From: Brevibacterium spongiae
GTDB lineage: Bacteria > Actinomycetota > Actinomycetes > Actinomycetales > Brevibacteriaceae
DNA: 64,000 bases
Assembly: GCF_026168515.1 (NCBI RefSeq)
Contig: NZ_CP093443.1
Coordinates: forward strand, 2,666,001-2,730,000
Reading direction: 5' to 3'
Positions within the stretch are counted from its first letter, which is position 1. Each line of letters starts with the position of its first letter. A program made the position numbers and the translations under genes. A model generated the notes under the pieces. That model made no database searches. It had not been told where the DNA came from and saw only the letters and a program-made list of their open reading frames with translations. Positions 15,136-25,417 of the stretch are shown here, piece after piece.

Positions 15136-18102
15136 TCAGTCGCGCGGCTTCTCCTGCATCTCGAAGGTCTCGATGATGTCTCCGACGCGCAGGTCGTTGA
15201 ACTTGCCGAGGCCGATACCGCACTCGTAGCCCTCGCGGACCTCGGTGGCATCGTCCTTGAACCGGCGCAGCGACTCGATGCTGACGTTGTTGCCGACGAC
15301 GACTCCATCGCGGGTGACGCGTGCGGTCGAGTTCCTCTTGATGTGTCCATCGCGGACGATCGAACCGGCGATGTTGCCGAACTTCGAGGACCGGAAGACC
15401 TCGCGGATCTCGGCGGTACCGGTCTGGACCTCTTCGTACTCGGGCTTGAGCATGCCCTTGAGCGAGGACTCGATATCGTCGATCGCCTGGTAGATGACCG
15501 AGTAGTAGCGGACATCGACGCCTTCGCGGTCGGCCAGGTCGCGAGCCTTCGCTTCCGGACGGACGTTGAAGCCGAGGACGATCGCGTTGTCGACCGTGGC
15601 CAGGTTGATGTCGTTCTCGGTGATCGCACCGACGCCGCGGTGGATGATCCGCAGGTCGACGTCGTCGCCCACATCGATCTTGAGCAGCGAATCCTCGAGT
15701 GCTTCGACAGCACCGGAGACGTCGCCCTTGAGGATGAGGTTGAGCATGTCGACCTTGCCCTCAGCCAGAGCCTTCGTGAAGTCCTCGAGGCTGATGCGCT
15801 TGCGACCGCGGGCCTGAGCGGCGTTGCGCTCGATGGCGTCGCGCTTCTCAGCGATCTGACGGGCCGTGCGATCGTCATCGGTGGAGATGAACGAATCACC
15901 GGCACGCGGCACGGACGACAGACCAAGCACCTGGACCGGACGCGAGGGACCAGCCTCCTCGACGAGGGCGCCGTTCTCATCGAACATCGCACGCACACGT
16001 CCGTAGGCGGTGCCGCAGACGATCGCGTCGCCCTGACGCAGGGTGCCGGACTCGACGAGCACGGTCGCGACGGCGCCGCGGCCCTTGTCGAGCTTGGCTT
16101 CGATCGCGATGCCGCGAGCGGACTTGTCGGGGTTGGCCCGCAGGTCGAGCGCGGCGTCCGTGGTCAGCAGCACGGATTCGAGCAGCTGGTCGATGCCCTC
16201 GCGCTTGAGCGCGGAGATCGGCACGAACATGGTCTCGCCGCCGTACTCTTCGGCCACGAGGTTGTATTCGGTCAGCTGCTGCATGACCTTGGCCGGGTTC
16301 GCCCCGTCCTTATCGATCTTGTTCACAGCCACGACGATCGGCACATCGGCCGCCTGGGCGTGGTTGAGAGCTTCGATGGTCTGCGGCATGACACCGTCAT
16401 CGGCGGCGACCACGAGGATCGCGAGGTCCGTCGACTTCGCACCGCGGGCACGCATGGCGGTGAACGCCTCGTGACCCGGGGTATCGAGGAAGGTGATCTT
16501 GCGATCCTGGCCTTCGTGTTCGACTTCGGCCTGGTAGGCGCCGATGTGCTGGGTGATGCCGCCGGCCTCGCGAGAGGCGACGTTCGCCGAGCGGATGGCG
16601 TCGAGCAGCTTGGTCTTACCGTGGTCGACGTGACCCATGACGGTGACGACCGGCGGACGAGCCTGCAGGTCTTCGTCGTCTTCCTCGGCGGCTTCGGCGT
16701 CGAGGTCGATGTCGAAGGTCTCGAGCAGCTCACGGTCTTCGTCTTCGGGTGAGACGATCTCGATCTTGTAGCCGAGCTCCTCACCGAGGACCTCGAAGGT
16801 CGCCTCGTCGAGGGACTGCGTGATCGTCGCCATCTCACCGAGGTGGAAGAGCACGGTCACGAGGTTCGTCGGATCCGTGTTGATCTTCTCGGCGAAGTCT
16901 GCCAGCGAGGAGCCGCGACGCAGGCGCAGCGGCGTATTGCCGTCTCCGCGCGGAACGCTGACGCCGCCGACCGACGGAGCCTGCATCTGCTCGAGCTCTG
17001 CGCGCTTCGCCCGCTTCGACTTGCGTCCCTTCTGACGGGGACCGCCGCCGCGGCCGAATGCGCCCTGCGTGCTTCCGCGACCGCGACCTGAACCGCGACC
17101 GCCGGGACCGCCGCCGGGACCACGACGCGGGCCGCCGGGAGCAGCGCCCGGTGCACCGGGTGCTCCGCCGGGAGCGTTTCCGCGTCCGCCGCCGCGACCA
17201 CGGCCGGGAGCGGGCTTGTTCAGGGCCGAGTTCTTCAGCATCGACGGGTTCGGGCGAGGTGCGCCCGGACGCGGTGCCGGACGAGGACCGCCCGAGGACT
17301 CCTCACCGGTGCCGCGCGGCTTCTGACCGGGCTTCGGCATTCCCTGCGAAGGAGCGAACGGGTTGTTGCCGGGGCGTCCGCCCTGGCCGCCCTGACCACC
17401 CTGGCCGCCGGAACGACCGCCGGGCTTGGGACCGCGACCGGGCTTCGGCATTCCCTGCGAGGGAGCAAAGGGGTTGTTGCCGGGGCGGGCCGAACGTCCA
17501 CCGGGCTTCGGGGCACCGGGCTTGGCGGCACCGCCGGGCTTGGGAGCTCCGGGCTTCGGTGCACCCGGCTTGGGTGCAGCGGCCGGCTTCGGAGCTCCGG
17601 GCTTGGAAGCGGAAGTGCCTGCGGACTCCGCTTCGGCAGCAGGTGCCTCAGCAGGGGCTTCGGCGGGAGCCTCGGCCTTGGGGGCAGCCGATGCTGCGGG
17701 CTTGGCGCCCGGCTTGGGAGCCGACTTCGCTGAGGAGGCGACCGCCTCGGCGGGTTCGGTCTTCGCCGGGGTAGCAGACTTCGCCGGGGTTTCGGGCTTC
17801 GCCGGGCTCGACTTGGGCGTCGACTTCGCGGCGGGTTTGGGTGCGGGCTTCGCACCGGGCTTCGGGGCTCCGGGCTTCGCCGCAGGCTTGGCTGCGGACT
17901 TCTTCGCGGCACCGCCGGCGGACTTCTCGCCGGAAGAAGGTGCGGAATCGGCGAAAGCTTCCCTCACTCGGCGCACGACGGGCGCTTCGAGCGTCGAGGA
18001 AGCGGAGCGAACGAATTCGCCCATGTCCTGGAGCTTCTCGAGGACGTTCTTACTTGTTGTGCCGAGCTCTTTTGCGAGCTCATGGACACGGGGCTTTGCC
18101 AC
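15136..18102 (-). CDS. infB: Translation initiation factor IF-2
   Basis: A 988-residue GTPase that brings initiator tRNA to the 30S subunit. Residues 1-55 form the N-terminal IF2N domain ([20 protein letters not shown]). Residues about 60-380 are a long Pro/Ala/Lys/Gly-rich linker in which the segment [14 protein letters not shown] occurs twice. A second IF2N-like region comes near residues 400-450. The G domain starts near residue 487 with GHVDHGKT, followed by [15 protein letters not shown] and NKID. Domains II-IV complete the protein. The start is the GTG at 18102, preceded by GGACAGGAGAACT. The long N-terminal linker is typical of high-GC actinobacteria. Confidence 0.97.
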   Translation of the reverse strand: MAKPRVHELAKELGTTSKNVLEKLQDMGEFVRSASSTLEAPVVRRVREAFADSAPSSGEKSAGGAAKKSAAKPAAKPGAPKPGAKPAPKPAAKSTPKSSPAKPETPAKSATPAKTEPAEAVASSAKSAPKPGAKPAASAAPKAEAPAEAPAEAPAAEAESAGTSASKPGAPKPAAAPKPGAPKPGAPKPGGAAKPGAPKPGGRSARPGNNPFAPSQGMPKPGRGPKPGGRSGGQGGQGGQGGRPGNNPFAPSQGMPKPGQKPRGTGEESSGGPRPAPRPGAPRPNPSMLKNSALNKPAPGRGRGGGRGNAPGGAPGAPGAAPGGPRRGPGGGPGGRGSGRGRGSTQGAFGRGGGPRQKGRKSKRAKRAELEQMQAPSVGGVSVPRGDGNTPLRLRRGSSLADFAEKINTDPTNLVTVLFHLGEMATITQSLDEATFEVLGEELGYKIEIVSPEDEDRELLETFDIDLDAEAAEEDDEDLQARPPVVTVMGHVDHGKTKLLDAIRSANVASREAGGITQHIGAYQAEVEHEGQDRKITFLDTPGHEAFTAMRARGAKSTDLAILVVAADDGVMPQTIEALNHAQAADVPIVVAVNKIDKDGANPAKVMQQLTEYNLVAEEYGGETMFVPISALKREGIDQLLESVLLTTDAALDLRANPDKSARGIAIEAKLDKGRGAVATVLVESGTLRQGDAIVCGTAYGRVRAMFDENGALVEEAGPSRPVQVLGLSSVPRAGDSFISTDDDRTARQIAEKRDAIERNAAQARGRKRISLEDFTKALAEGKVDMLNLILKGDVSGAVEALEDSLLKIDVGDDVDLRIIHRGVGAITENDINLATVDNAIVLGFNVRPEAKARDLADREGVDVRYYSVIYQAIDDIESSLKGMLKPEYEEVQTGTAEIREVFRSSKFGNIAGSIVRDGHIKRNSTARVTRDGVVVGNNVSIESLRRFKDDATEVREGYECGIGLGKFNDLRVGDIIETFEMQEKPRD

Positions 18103-18233
18103 AGTTCTCCTGTCCGGGTTCTTTCCCGGTCAGGAAAGAACCTCATCAATGAAGAGCAGTACTCATTTCACTGCTCTCTCGAATTCCGTTTGGGTGTCAT
18201 CGTGCGACACTCACAACTTGTCATCCATTCGGC

Positions 18234-18509
18234 TTACCCGTTCTCTTTGGGTTCGGTGTCCTGCCTCGGGAGGTCCGAGGCGGTGATCTTCGTTCGAAAC
18301 GCTCGAGCGAAGGGGGCAGCGGTCCGCGCCTTGGCCAGGCACTTCTCAACAGGGTGCACCCAGGCGCCGCGTCCTGGCAGTGTCGCTGACACGTCGTGGA
18401 CGATGGCGGGGTGCTGATCGGGGCGGAACACGAACCGTGTCAGCTCGCTCCGATCGGCCTTCTGCCGACAGGCGATGCACGTCCTTACGGGTCCATCGCC
18501 AACATTCAC
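18234..18509 (-). CDS. ylxR: YlxR (DUF448) family RNA-binding protein
   Basis: A 91-residue protein between nusA and infB, the family's standard place. It has the diagnostic RTCIACRQ motif near residue 9 and GRGAWVHP near residue 47, with basic residues around them. In Bacillus a family member (RnpM) binds RNase P RNA; here only an RNA-related role can be assumed. The start is drawn at a GTG (18509) that lacks a clear ribosome binding site, so the exact N-terminus is uncertain by a few codons. Confidence 0.88.
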   Translation of the reverse strand: MNVGDGPVRTCIACRQKADRSELTRFVFRPDQHPAIVHDVSATLPGRGAWVHPVEKCLAKARTAAPFARAFRTKITASDLPRQDTEPKENG

Positions 18510-18626
18510 AATGAATGATTCTACAGCACCAGCACCCCGACGCGCGCCAGGGGGCCAGTGGTGAGAATCACTGCGTCGGGCTACTCGCCTGCGACGATGT
18601 GCATCAGTCGCCCTCGACGATACGAG

Positions 18627-19589
18627 TCAGTCGCCTGCGACGATGTCGATCTTCCAGCCGGTGAGCTTCGCGGCCAGACGGGCGTTCTGCCCTTCCTTGC
18701 CGATGGCCAGGGAGAGCTGATCGGTCGGCACGACCGCGCGGGACTCCTGCGCTGCGGCGTCGAGGATCTCCACGCGCTTCGTCTTCGCCGGCGACAGGGC
18801 GTGGGCGATGAATTTCGCCGGATCGTCGGAGTAGTCGACGATGTCGATCTTCTCCTGGCCGAGTTCGTTCATCACCGCGCGCACCCGAGAGCCGAGCTCG
18901 CCGATGCAGGAGCCCTTCGCGTTGACTCCGGGCTTCGTGGCGCGGACAGCGAGCTTCGAGCGGTGGCCGGCCTCGCGGGCCAGGGACACGATCTCGACGG
19001 TGCCGTCGGCGATCTCCGGGGCTTCGTGGGCGAAGAGGCGGCGCACGAGGTTCGGGTGGGTGCGGGAGACGGTGACGGAGGTGCCCTTCTGCCCCTTGTG
19101 GACATCGGCGATGTAGACACGCAGGCGGGTGCCGTGGGTGTACTCCTCGCCGGGGACCTGTTCGTGCGGGGGCAGGACGGCCTCGACATCGCCGAGGTCG
19201 ACCTGGACCATCTGCGGGTCCCTGCCCTGCTGGATGGTGCCCGAGGCGATCTCGCCCTCACGGCCCTTGAACGCGCCCAGCAGGGTTTCGTCCTCGACAT
19301 CGCGCAGGCGCTGATGGATGACCTGTCGGGCGGTCTGGGCGGCGATGCGGCCGAAGCCGGTGGGAGTGTCGTCGAATTCGCCGATCGGATTGTCGTCGTT
19401 GTCGAATTCGACTGCGAGGATGCGCACTTCGCCGGTGGAGGTGTCGAGTTCGGCGCGGGCGTCGGGCCAGGCGCCCTCGGTCTTCTGGTAGGCGAGGAAG
19501 AGTGCCTGTTCGATGAGTTCGATGAGGGTGCCGAGCGGAATCTCCCGCTCTCGTTCGATCATGCGCAGAACATTGAGATCGATGTCCAT
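18627..19589 (-). CDS. nusA: Transcription termination/antitermination factor NusA
   Basis: A 320-residue protein with the N-terminal RNA-polymerase-binding domain (MDIDLNVLRMIEREREIPLG), an S1 domain (about residues 110-180, ending GTSVTVSRTHP), and two KH domains (KGSCIGELGSRVRAVMNEL and QLSLAIGKEGQNARLAAKL). It stops right after KH2 and lacks the C-terminal acidic repeats of enterobacterial NusA, as is normal in Gram-positives. The ATG at 19589 is chosen because GGAGAGGAC precedes it; an open frame upstream has no such site. The gene sits between rimP and ylxR. Confidence 0.96.
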   Translation of the reverse strand: MDIDLNVLRMIEREREIPLGTLIELIEQALFLAYQKTEGAWPDARAELDTSTGEVRILAVEFDNDDNPIGEFDDTPTGFGRIAAQTARQVIHQRLRDVEDETLLGAFKGREGEIASGTIQQGRDPQMVQVDLGDVEAVLPPHEQVPGEEYTHGTRLRVYIADVHKGQKGTSVTVSRTHPNLVRRLFAHEAPEIADGTVEIVSLAREAGHRSKLAVRATKPGVNAKGSCIGELGSRVRAVMNELGQEKIDIVDYSDDPAKFIAHALSPAKTKRVEILDAAAQESRAVVPTDQLSLAIGKEGQNARLAAKLTGWKIDIVAGD

Positions 19590-19770
19590 ATGCCTATGTC
19601 CTCTCCGGCTCATTCGAGCATTGAATTGTCTGTGTTCACTTATGCAGGCGTAACAGTCTATCCCAGTCCCAGCCCGCATTCTGTCAGTGATTCCCCACGA
19701 TCGGCCGGCGATGCCTCACTGTCGGCCCGCGATGCCTCACCGACGGCGTTCGCGGGACGTGAGCTTCACC

Positions 19771-20235
19771 TCAGCGGAACTTCAGCTCCACCTGCGCCTT
19801 GCGGATATCGTCGAGCGGCACCTGCGTGATTTCCCTGCTCTGAGGGTTCGTTCCCGTGATCGACGTCTCCCCCACCTCGGCGAGGTCGAGTTTGAACGTG
19901 TCCTTCTTCGTTGTGATCTCCAACCGTCGACCGATCACCCGCCGGAAGTGGCGCGGGGTCTCGAGCTTCCGGGTGGCGCCGGGGCTGGTGACCTCGAGCT
20001 GGTAGGGCTTGTCCCGGAAGATCTCGACCTCGTCGAGGGCGTCTCCGACGATCTTCGTCGATTCCGCGATCTTCTCCATCGACATCGGATCGGTGCTCGA
20101 TTCGTCGAGATCGACGACGACTGTCAGGGTCCGGCGGGGCCCTGCGGCGACGGCCTTGACGTTCTCCAGGTGGTATCCCGCCGCTTGCAGGGGCGGGGCG
20201 AGCAGACCCTTGATCCGATCGACGTCCTCGTCCAT
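19771..20235 (-). CDS. rimP: Ribosome maturation factor RimP
   Basis: A 154-residue protein of normal family length, needed for 30S maturation. The characteristic segments are the N-terminal HLENVKAVAAGPRRTLTVVV, the central YQLEVTSPGATRKLETPRHF and a C-terminal SH3-like domain. The start ATG at 20235 is preceded by AGAGGAGGAGAT. It heads the nusA-infB cluster and is transcribed divergently from the lipoprotein/kinase pair; the 181 bases between them must hold both promoters. Confidence 0.95.
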   Translation of the reverse strand: MDEDVDRIKGLLAPPLQAAGYHLENVKAVAAGPRRTLTVVVDLDESSTDPMSMEKIAESTKIVGDALDEVEIFRDKPYQLEVTSPGATRKLETPRHFRRVIGRRLEITTKKDTFKLDLAEVGETSITGTNPQSREITQVPLDDIRKAQVELKFR

Positions 20236-20416
20236 ATCTCCTCCTCTTCGCTGGGCGGCCCCCTCGCCGAGGCGGCTGAGGTGGGTGCGGTGGTCCGTGC
20301 AGGTGCCCGGGCGACCGTTTCACCCCACCCTAAGCGACACCATCGCCCGACGTTAAGCATCCGGGCCGCGGGTTGAGCGTCCGTGCAGGCGGGACAGCAT
20401 CCGATAGGATTGCCGT

Positions 20417-21391
20417 ATGCGTTTTCCCGTCAGTCGCCGCGTCCTGTTGACCGCCGGCGTCGGCGGGGTCAGTCTGGGGCTGCTGACCGCCTGTGGGCTG
20501 CGCATCGATTCCGATCCGGACATTCCCACCCTCGATTCCACGCAGCAGCTGCGCAATCGCATCGCACGCATCCTCGACGCCACCTCCCCCGGTTCCGGTG
20601 ACCCTGCGACGGCTGGTGAGGACCTTGCTGATTTCACGGCGGCGATCGGCCCGGTCTGGGCACCGCCGGCCGAGTTCGCCACCGAACCTCCCCCGACCGC
20701 GGAGGAGCGGACGTTCGTCGAGGCCGCCGAGGTGGTGCTCAAGGCCGTGTTCGAGGCTGCGCCCCAGCTCGGTTCGGGTCTCATCCCGGTGCTGTCCGAT
20801 GTGGCAGTGGGGCTGACGCTGACCGCGGGGACGAAGAAGCCCGAGCTCATCACCACCGCTGATGACCTCATCCGCACCGGCCGTGAGGACATGGCCGGTG
20901 CCGACAACTCGTCCAAAGACAGTTCCGGCGGCTCGGACAGCTCCGACGGCGACGGCTCGGACGACGGGACGCAGGATCGCCAGGCCATGTTCAACGCGAT
21001 CCTCAACCAGTCCCGGGCGGCGGCCTACGGCTATGAGCGTCTCGCCGTGAACTTCGAGACGAAGTCCCCCGAACGCACGCGAGCGCTGGACCGGATCGAA
21101 TCCCTGGGATCACTGTCCGGGGAGATGCTCGAACTCCTCGGCGAGGACGGAGCGGATCCGAACGCCTCGGCATGGAAGCTCGATCCCACACCGGTCGATG
21201 CCGCCTCGGCGAAGGAACTCGCGCTCAATCTCGAGGACGGCGTGGCCGCCTCGGTGCTGCCGTGGCTGGACGGGGAACCTGCGGCGATCCTGCGGTTGTG
21301 GGAATCGGCGCGGGCGCGTTCGGGCTTCGCAGCCCCGCAGCCGCTGCGGTTCACCTATGACGATTCCGGACAGGCGGAGGCGACGAAGTGA
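20417..21391 (+). CDS. Predicted Tat-exported lipoprotein with a DUF4439 ferritin-like domain
   Basis: A 324-residue protein. The N-terminus reads PVSRRVLLTAGVGG with twin arginines followed by GLLTAC, a lipobox with the modified Cys at residue 26, so it should be exported (possibly by Tat) and lipid-anchored. The C-terminal part begins around residue 190 with QDRQAMFNAILNQSRAAAYG and ends in a long helical segment with LPWLDGEPAAILRLWESAR, the DUF4439 pattern of ferritin-like helices. A Ser/Asp-rich linker lies near residues 155-185. The stop overlaps the start of the downstream kinase-like gene by four bases. No metal-ligand set is obvious and the function is unknown. Confidence 0.75.
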   Translation: MRFPVSRRVLLTAGVGGVSLGLLTACGLRIDSDPDIPTLDSTQQLRNRIARILDATSPGSGDPATAGEDLADFTAAIGPVWAPPAEFATEPPPTAEERTFVEAAEVVLKAVFEAAPQLGSGLIPVLSDVAVGLTLTAGTKKPELITTADDLIRTGREDMAGADNSSKDSSGGSDSSDGDGSDDGTQDRQAMFNAILNQSRAAAYGYERLAVNFETKSPERTRALDRIESLGSLSGEMLELLGEDGADPNASAWKLDPTPVDAASAKELALNLEDGVAASVLPWLDGEPAAILRLWESARARSGFAAPQPLRFTYDDSGQAEATK

Positions 21392-22407
21392 AGGTTCCAC
21401 CGGTTCTCTACCGGGCCACGCGCGACATCATCGGCGAATATCGCACCGATGCCTGGGTCGCGGCACTGGATTTCATGGCCAATGAGCTCCTCGACCGGTG
21501 GAAGCTGCGCTTCGACGAGGTGCCCGGGTCCCCGTGGGCCGGCTGCGAATCACTGGTCATTCCGGTGCTCACGCAGGAGAACTATCAGGGTGTGCTGCGC
21601 TTCGCCGCGCCGACCTCGGCGCATACGGCCGCGCATGCGCAGGTGCTGCGGGCGCTGAAGATGTGGAACGGGCACGGTGCCGTCCGGGTCATCCGCGATG
21701 ATCGCAGCTTCCGGGTGACACTGCAGGAGCGGCTGCGCACGAAGGACAATCTCTCGGTGCTGCCCCTGGCCGATGTGCCGCCCGTCTGGGGTGCCCTGCA
21801 GCGGTCCCTGGAGATTCCCGCGAGTGCGGAGTTCCTGCGCGTCCAAGACGTCGTCGCCGGGTGGCTGAACAGCTTCGAAGCCGATGCCGGCCTGCTCAAC
21901 GGCTGGTCGGAGGCAGGCCCGCATGACTCGCTGCTGCTGTCGTTCGCCCGCAACTGGATGCAGACTCTGGCCGCCTCAGACGAGAACTGGCTCATCCACG
22001 CCGACCTGCACTACTACAACATCCTCGCCGGCAACCCGGATCCCACGGGCATTTCGACCTGGAAGGCCATCGACCCGCAGCCGTTGGCCGGGCCGACCGC
22101 CTACACCTTGGCTCCGGTGCTGTGGAATCGACTGGCGGAGATCCCCTCGGATCATCCGCAGGCGCAGGCGGCCTGGCTGCGCGGCTTCGCCACTGATCTG
22201 GCCCTGTGCGCGGGCATCGACCCGCAGTACGGGATGGGTGCGACGGTGGCGCGGGAGATCACGAACATGTTCTGGTATCTGCGGTCGGCGACCGGCGGGT
22301 CGACGTCGGGGCTGGCCGATGCGGCAAGGTCCCTGTGGGTGGCCCGCGCGCTGTCGGGTGCCGACGTCGCCGGAGTCAACGCCCACGCCCTCAAACCCAT
22401 CGGCTAG
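21388..22407 (+). CDS. Aminoglycoside/hydroxyurea phosphotransferase-like kinase
   Basis: A 339-residue protein with the APH(6)/hydroxyurea kinase fold. The catalytic loop LIHADLHYYNILAG (Asp near residue 205) and the metal-binding Asp in WKAIDPQPLAG are both present, so phosphotransfer should be possible. The GTG start lies within the last codons of the lipoprotein gene (GTGA overlap), implying translational coupling. The enzyme family includes streptomycin- and hydroxyurea-inactivating enzymes, but it also contains many chromosomal kinases of unknown substrate. Its position in a conserved housekeeping neighbourhood argues against an acquired resistance gene. Confidence 0.78.
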   Translation: MKVPPVLYRATRDIIGEYRTDAWVAALDFMANELLDRWKLRFDEVPGSPWAGCESLVIPVLTQENYQGVLRFAAPTSAHTAAHAQVLRALKMWNGHGAVRVIRDDRSFRVTLQERLRTKDNLSVLPLADVPPVWGALQRSLEIPASAEFLRVQDVVAGWLNSFEADAGLLNGWSEAGPHDSLLLSFARNWMQTLAASDENWLIHADLHYYNILAGNPDPTGISTWKAIDPQPLAGPTAYTLAPVLWNRLAEIPSDHPQAQAAWLRGFATDLALCAGIDPQYGMGATVAREITNMFWYLRSATGGSTSGLADAARSLWVARALSGADVAGVNAHALKPIG

Positions 22408-22410
22408 TTA

Positions 22411-22472
22411 TTGCTACCTGACGGACCCCCAGCGTGGTGGCGCCGGGTTGTTGGGGACCCGTCGGGTAGCAA
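22411..22472. terminator. Long imperfect hairpin between convergent genes
   Basis: Arms TTGCTACCTGACGGACCCC (from 22411) and GGGACCCGTCGGGTAGCAA (to 22472) pair over about 20 bases with one wobble and one bulge, around an 18-20 base GC-rich loop. It starts four bases after the kinase stop and ends three bases before the transporter stop, so it can serve as a bidirectional terminator. There is no U-tract. Confidence 0.55.
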
Positions 22473-22475
22473 GTG

Positions 22476-23285
22476 TCAGTGGATGAGGCTGGAGATCACG
22501 TCGTAGCCCAGTTTGAGGATCATCGCCGAGACCACGACGACGAAGATGACGCGGACGAATCCCGAACCCTTCGCCAGCGCGGTGCGGGCTCCGAAGATGC
22601 CGCCGGCGACGTTGCCGACCGCCACGACCATGCCCAGCAGCCACACGACCTGCCCGTCGGGGACGAAGTAGACCAAGGCTCCGAAGTTCGTCGCCCAGTT
22701 GATGACCTTCGCCGTGGCCGAGGCCTGCAGGAACGAGAACCCGATGAGCGAGACGAACGCGATGACGAGGAACGATCCGGTGCCCGGTCCGAGCACCCCG
22801 TCGTAGACGCCGATGACGAGGCCGATGAGCCATGACAGCGCATGGTGGCGCTTCGATGACTCCCCGAACCGCAGCGTGGCATCCGCGCCGAGGCTGGGGT
22901 TGAGGACGGTGAAGATGCCGACTCCGATGAGCGCGAGCAGGATGATCGGGGTGAAGGCCTCACTGGGCACGAGGGTCGCGAGCTTCGCCCCGATGACCGC
23001 ACCGAGGAACGCCGAGGCGGCCGCCGGGATCGTCGCCGACCTGTCCGGGGTGATCTTGCGCAGGTAGGTGATCGCCGAGGCGGTCGTTCCCGCGATCGAT
23101 CCGATCTTGTTCGTCGCGACCGCCTGCACCGGGGTCATGCCCGGCACGAGCAGCAGCGCGGGCAGCTGGATCAGCCCGCCCCCGCCGACGACGGCATCGA
23201 TCCAGCCGGCCAGGACTCCCGCGGCCAGCAGCCACAGGACCATGGACACGGTGACATCGATGCCGCCGGTGAGTGCTTCGAACAC
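22476..23285 (-). CDS. TSUP (TauE/SafE) family membrane transporter
   Basis: A 269-residue integral membrane protein with about eight hydrophobic segments. The two family signatures are present: GWIDAVVGGGGLIQLPALL near residue 28 and the second half IGVYDGVLGPGTGSFL near residue 158. Members export or import sulfite, sulfonates or other organic acids; substrate cannot be assigned. It begins nine bases after proS on the same strand and ends at a hairpin, so it is probably cotranscribed with proS. Confidence 0.85.
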   Translation of the reverse strand: MFEALTGGIDVTVSMVLWLLAAGVLAGWIDAVVGGGGLIQLPALLLVPGMTPVQAVATNKIGSIAGTTASAITYLRKITPDRSATIPAAASAFLGAVIGAKLATLVPSEAFTPIILLALIGVGIFTVLNPSLGADATLRFGESSKRHHALSWLIGLVIGVYDGVLGPGTGSFLVIAFVSLIGFSFLQASATAKVINWATNFGALVYFVPDGQVVWLLGMVVAVGNVAGGIFGARTALAKGSGFVRVIFVVVVSAMILKLGYDVISSLIH

Positions 23286-23294
23286 CGAGGTGGC

Positions 23295-25166
23295 TCAGAC
23301 GTTCGCAGCGGCAGCGCCGGAGTCCGCGCCGTCGGCTGCCACAGCCGCATCGGCTGCGGCGTTCGCCTTCGCATACGCCTCACGGACGCGGGCCACGGTG
23401 GAAGGGACCACCTCGGCGACGGGGACGTCGCTCTTGGCATCGGCCAGACGGTCACGGACCTCGACGACTCCGTCGGCGAGTCCACGGCCGACGACGATGA
23501 CGGTGGGGATGCCGATGAGTTCGGCGTCGGCGAACTTGAAGCCCGGGGAGACCTTGTTCCGATCGTCAAGGAGGACGCTGATGCCCTCGGCCTCGAGTTC
23601 AGCGGTCATGGTCTCGGCCGCCTCGGCGATCTCCTCGCCCTTGCCGGCGACGACGATGTGGACGTCGGCCGGGGCCAGGTGCTGCGGCCACAGCAGCCCG
23701 TTCTCCGAGTGGTACTCCTCGGCGATGCAGGCCATGACGCGGGTGACGCCGAGCCCGTAGGAGCCCATGGTCACGGTCGCGGTCTTGCCGTTCTGGTCGA
23801 GCACCTTGAGGTCGAGTGCCTCGGCGTACTTGCGGCCGAGCTTGAAGATCTGACCGATCTCGACGCCGCGGGCGAGTTCCAGCGGTCCCGAACCGTCCGG
23901 AGCGGGATCGCCGAGGACGACCTGGGCGGCCTCGATCGTGCCGTCGGCCGCGAAGTCACGTCCGGCGACGAGGTCGAAGACGTGGCGGCCGGGTTCGTTC
24001 GCGCCGGTGATCCACCGGGAGCCGTCGACGACGCGGGGGTCGAGGAGGTAGCGGATCTTCGACGGCGCTTCGAGGCCGAGAACCGGCGCGTCGAGCGAGT
24101 TGCCGGGTCCGATGTAGCCCTTGACGAGTTCCGGGTGAGCGGCGAGATCCTCAGCGGTGGCGGCTTCGAGGTCGACCTCGCCGTCGCCGAGCATCCCGGT
24201 GCCGGCGGCCCGGTCGAGGTCGACTTCGCGGTCGCCGGGCAGTCCGATGACGATGATCTCGCGGGTGCCGTCGGGGTGGGTGACGGCGCAGACGACGTTC
24301 TTCAGGGTGTCCGCAGCCGTCCACTCCCGGTCCTCACGGGGGTGCGCGGCGTTCGCAGCGGCGACGAGGGTGTCGATGGTCGGGGTGTCGGGGGTGTCCT
24401 CGACGTGGGCGGCCGGGGAGGCCGAGTACGGGATCGCCTCGGGCACGATCGATGTCACGGCCTCGACGTTCGCGGCGTATCCGCCCGGCGAGCGCACGAA
24501 GGTGTCCTCGCCGACCTCGGAGGGGTAGATGAACTCTTCGGTGCCGGATCCGCCCATCGCACCGGGGGTGGCCTTGACCGGCAGGCAGGGCAGACCGAGG
24601 CGGGCGAAGGCACGCAGGTAAGCCACGCGCATGGCCTCATAGGAGGCGTCGAGTCCCGCATCGTCGACGTCGAAGGAGTAGGCGTCCTTCATGATGAATT
24701 CGCGTCCGCGCAGCAGTCCGGCGCGGGGGCGAGCCTCGTCGCGGTACTTCGTCTGGATCTGGTAGATCGACAGCGGCAGGTCCTTGTACGAGGAGTAGAG
24801 GTCCTTGACCAGGAGGGTGAAGACCTCTTCGTGGGTGGGCGCGAGGATGTAGTCGTTCTCGCGGCGGTCCTTGAGGTGGAAGAGGTCGGGTCCGAAGGCC
24901 TCCCACCGGCCGGAGGTCTTGTACGGATCGGCGGGCAGCAGGCCGGGGAAGTGCACTTCCTGGGAGCCGGCGAGAGCCATCTCCTCGCGCACGATGGCCT
25001 CGATCTTGCCGAGCACGGCCAGGCCCAGCGGCAGCCACGTGTAGATCCCCGGGGCGGACCGGCGGATGTAGCCGGCGCGGTGCAGCAGTTTGTGGCTGGC
25101 CACCTCGGCGCCGACCGGGTCCTCCTTCTGGGTTCGCACGAACAGGGACGACATGCGCAGGGCCAT
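23295..25166 (-). CDS. proS: Proline-tRNA ligase (bacterial type)
   Basis: A 623-residue class II aminoacyl-tRNA synthetase. Motif 1 and 2 regions are clear ([39 protein letters not shown], then MKDAYSF), with the bacterial editing insertion between about residues 230 and 400 and motif 3 in [18 protein letters not shown]. The anticodon-binding domain closes the protein. The editing domain contains a 48-base in-frame duplication. The ATG at 25166 follows GTTGAGGAGAAACACCC. No T-box is seen upstream. Confidence 0.96.
   Translation of the reverse strand: MALRMSSLFVRTQKEDPVGAEVASHKLLHRAGYIRRSAPGIYTWLPLGLAVLGKIEAIVREEMALAGSQEVHFPGLLPADPYKTSGRWEAFGPDLFHLKDRRENDYILAPTHEEVFTLLVKDLYSSYKDLPLSIYQIQTKYRDEARPRAGLLRGREFIMKDAYSFDVDDAGLDASYEAMRVAYLRAFARLGLPCLPVKATPGAMGGSGTEEFIYPSEVGEDTFVRSPGGYAANVEAVTSIVPEAIPYSASPAAHVEDTPDTPTIDTLVAAANAAHPREDREWTAADTLKNVVCAVTHPDGTREIIVIGLPGDREVDLDRAAGTGMLGDGEVDLEAATAEDLAAHPELVKGYIGPGNSLDAPVLGLEAPSKIRYLLDPRVVDGSRWITGANEPGRHVFDLVAGRDFAADGTIEAAQVVLGDPAPDGSGPLELARGVEIGQIFKLGRKYAEALDLKVLDQNGKTATVTMGSYGLGVTRVMACIAEEYHSENGLLWPQHLAPADVHIVVAGKGEEIAEAAETMTAELEAEGISVLLDDRNKVSPGFKFADAELIGIPTVIVVGRGLADGVVEVRDRLADAKSDVPVAEVVPSTVARVREAYAKANAAADAAVAADGADSGAAAANV
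24168..24237 (-). repeat. 48-bp period direct repeat within proS
   Basis: Two 22-base copies at 24168-24189 and 24216-24237 differ at two positions and are 48 bases (16 codons) apart. They encode the paired GD-EVDL motifs in the editing insertion. Confidence 0.7.
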
Positions 25167-25355
25167 GGGTGTTTCTCCTCAACTTGTCAGGACTCTGCTC
25201 GAACACTATCGCACGCGGGCGAGGGTCAGGGAATCGGTGCGGACCTGGATTCGTCACCCGGCGGAAGAGAATTAGACTGGTGCCTGCGCCACACACGTCC
25301 AGCACCGCGCGGGTCCCCTGGGATCCTCGCCCTCCACCAGCACAGACGCCACCGA

Positions 25356-25403
25356 AACAGAGCCAGAACACCAGCCAGACCACCAGTCAGAAGTCCAGCC
25401 AGA
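25356..25403 (+). repeat. Four 12-bp tandem units upstream of the NrtR-like gene
   Basis: Units at 25356, 25368, 25380 and 25392 share the consensus ACACCAGCCAGA with two to four changes each. They lie 15 bases before the ATG at 25418. In the gene's frame they would read as four xxSQ tetrapeptides, so they could belong to an N-terminal extension if a GTG at 25280 is used; a TAGACT element at 25273-25278 makes it more likely that they are untranslated leader. Confidence 0.6.
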
Positions 25404-25417
25404 ACGATACGAAGAGC

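Noticed and set aside
21388..22407. Acquired antibiotic-resistance kinase
   Set aside because: No mobile element is nearby, codon use and GC resemble the neighbours, and the gene is coupled to a lipoprotein in a housekeeping region.
25167..25417. T-box leader for proS
   Set aside because: No T-box sequence, specifier loop or antiterminator/terminator pair was found; the region holds only the 12-bp repeats and possible promoters.
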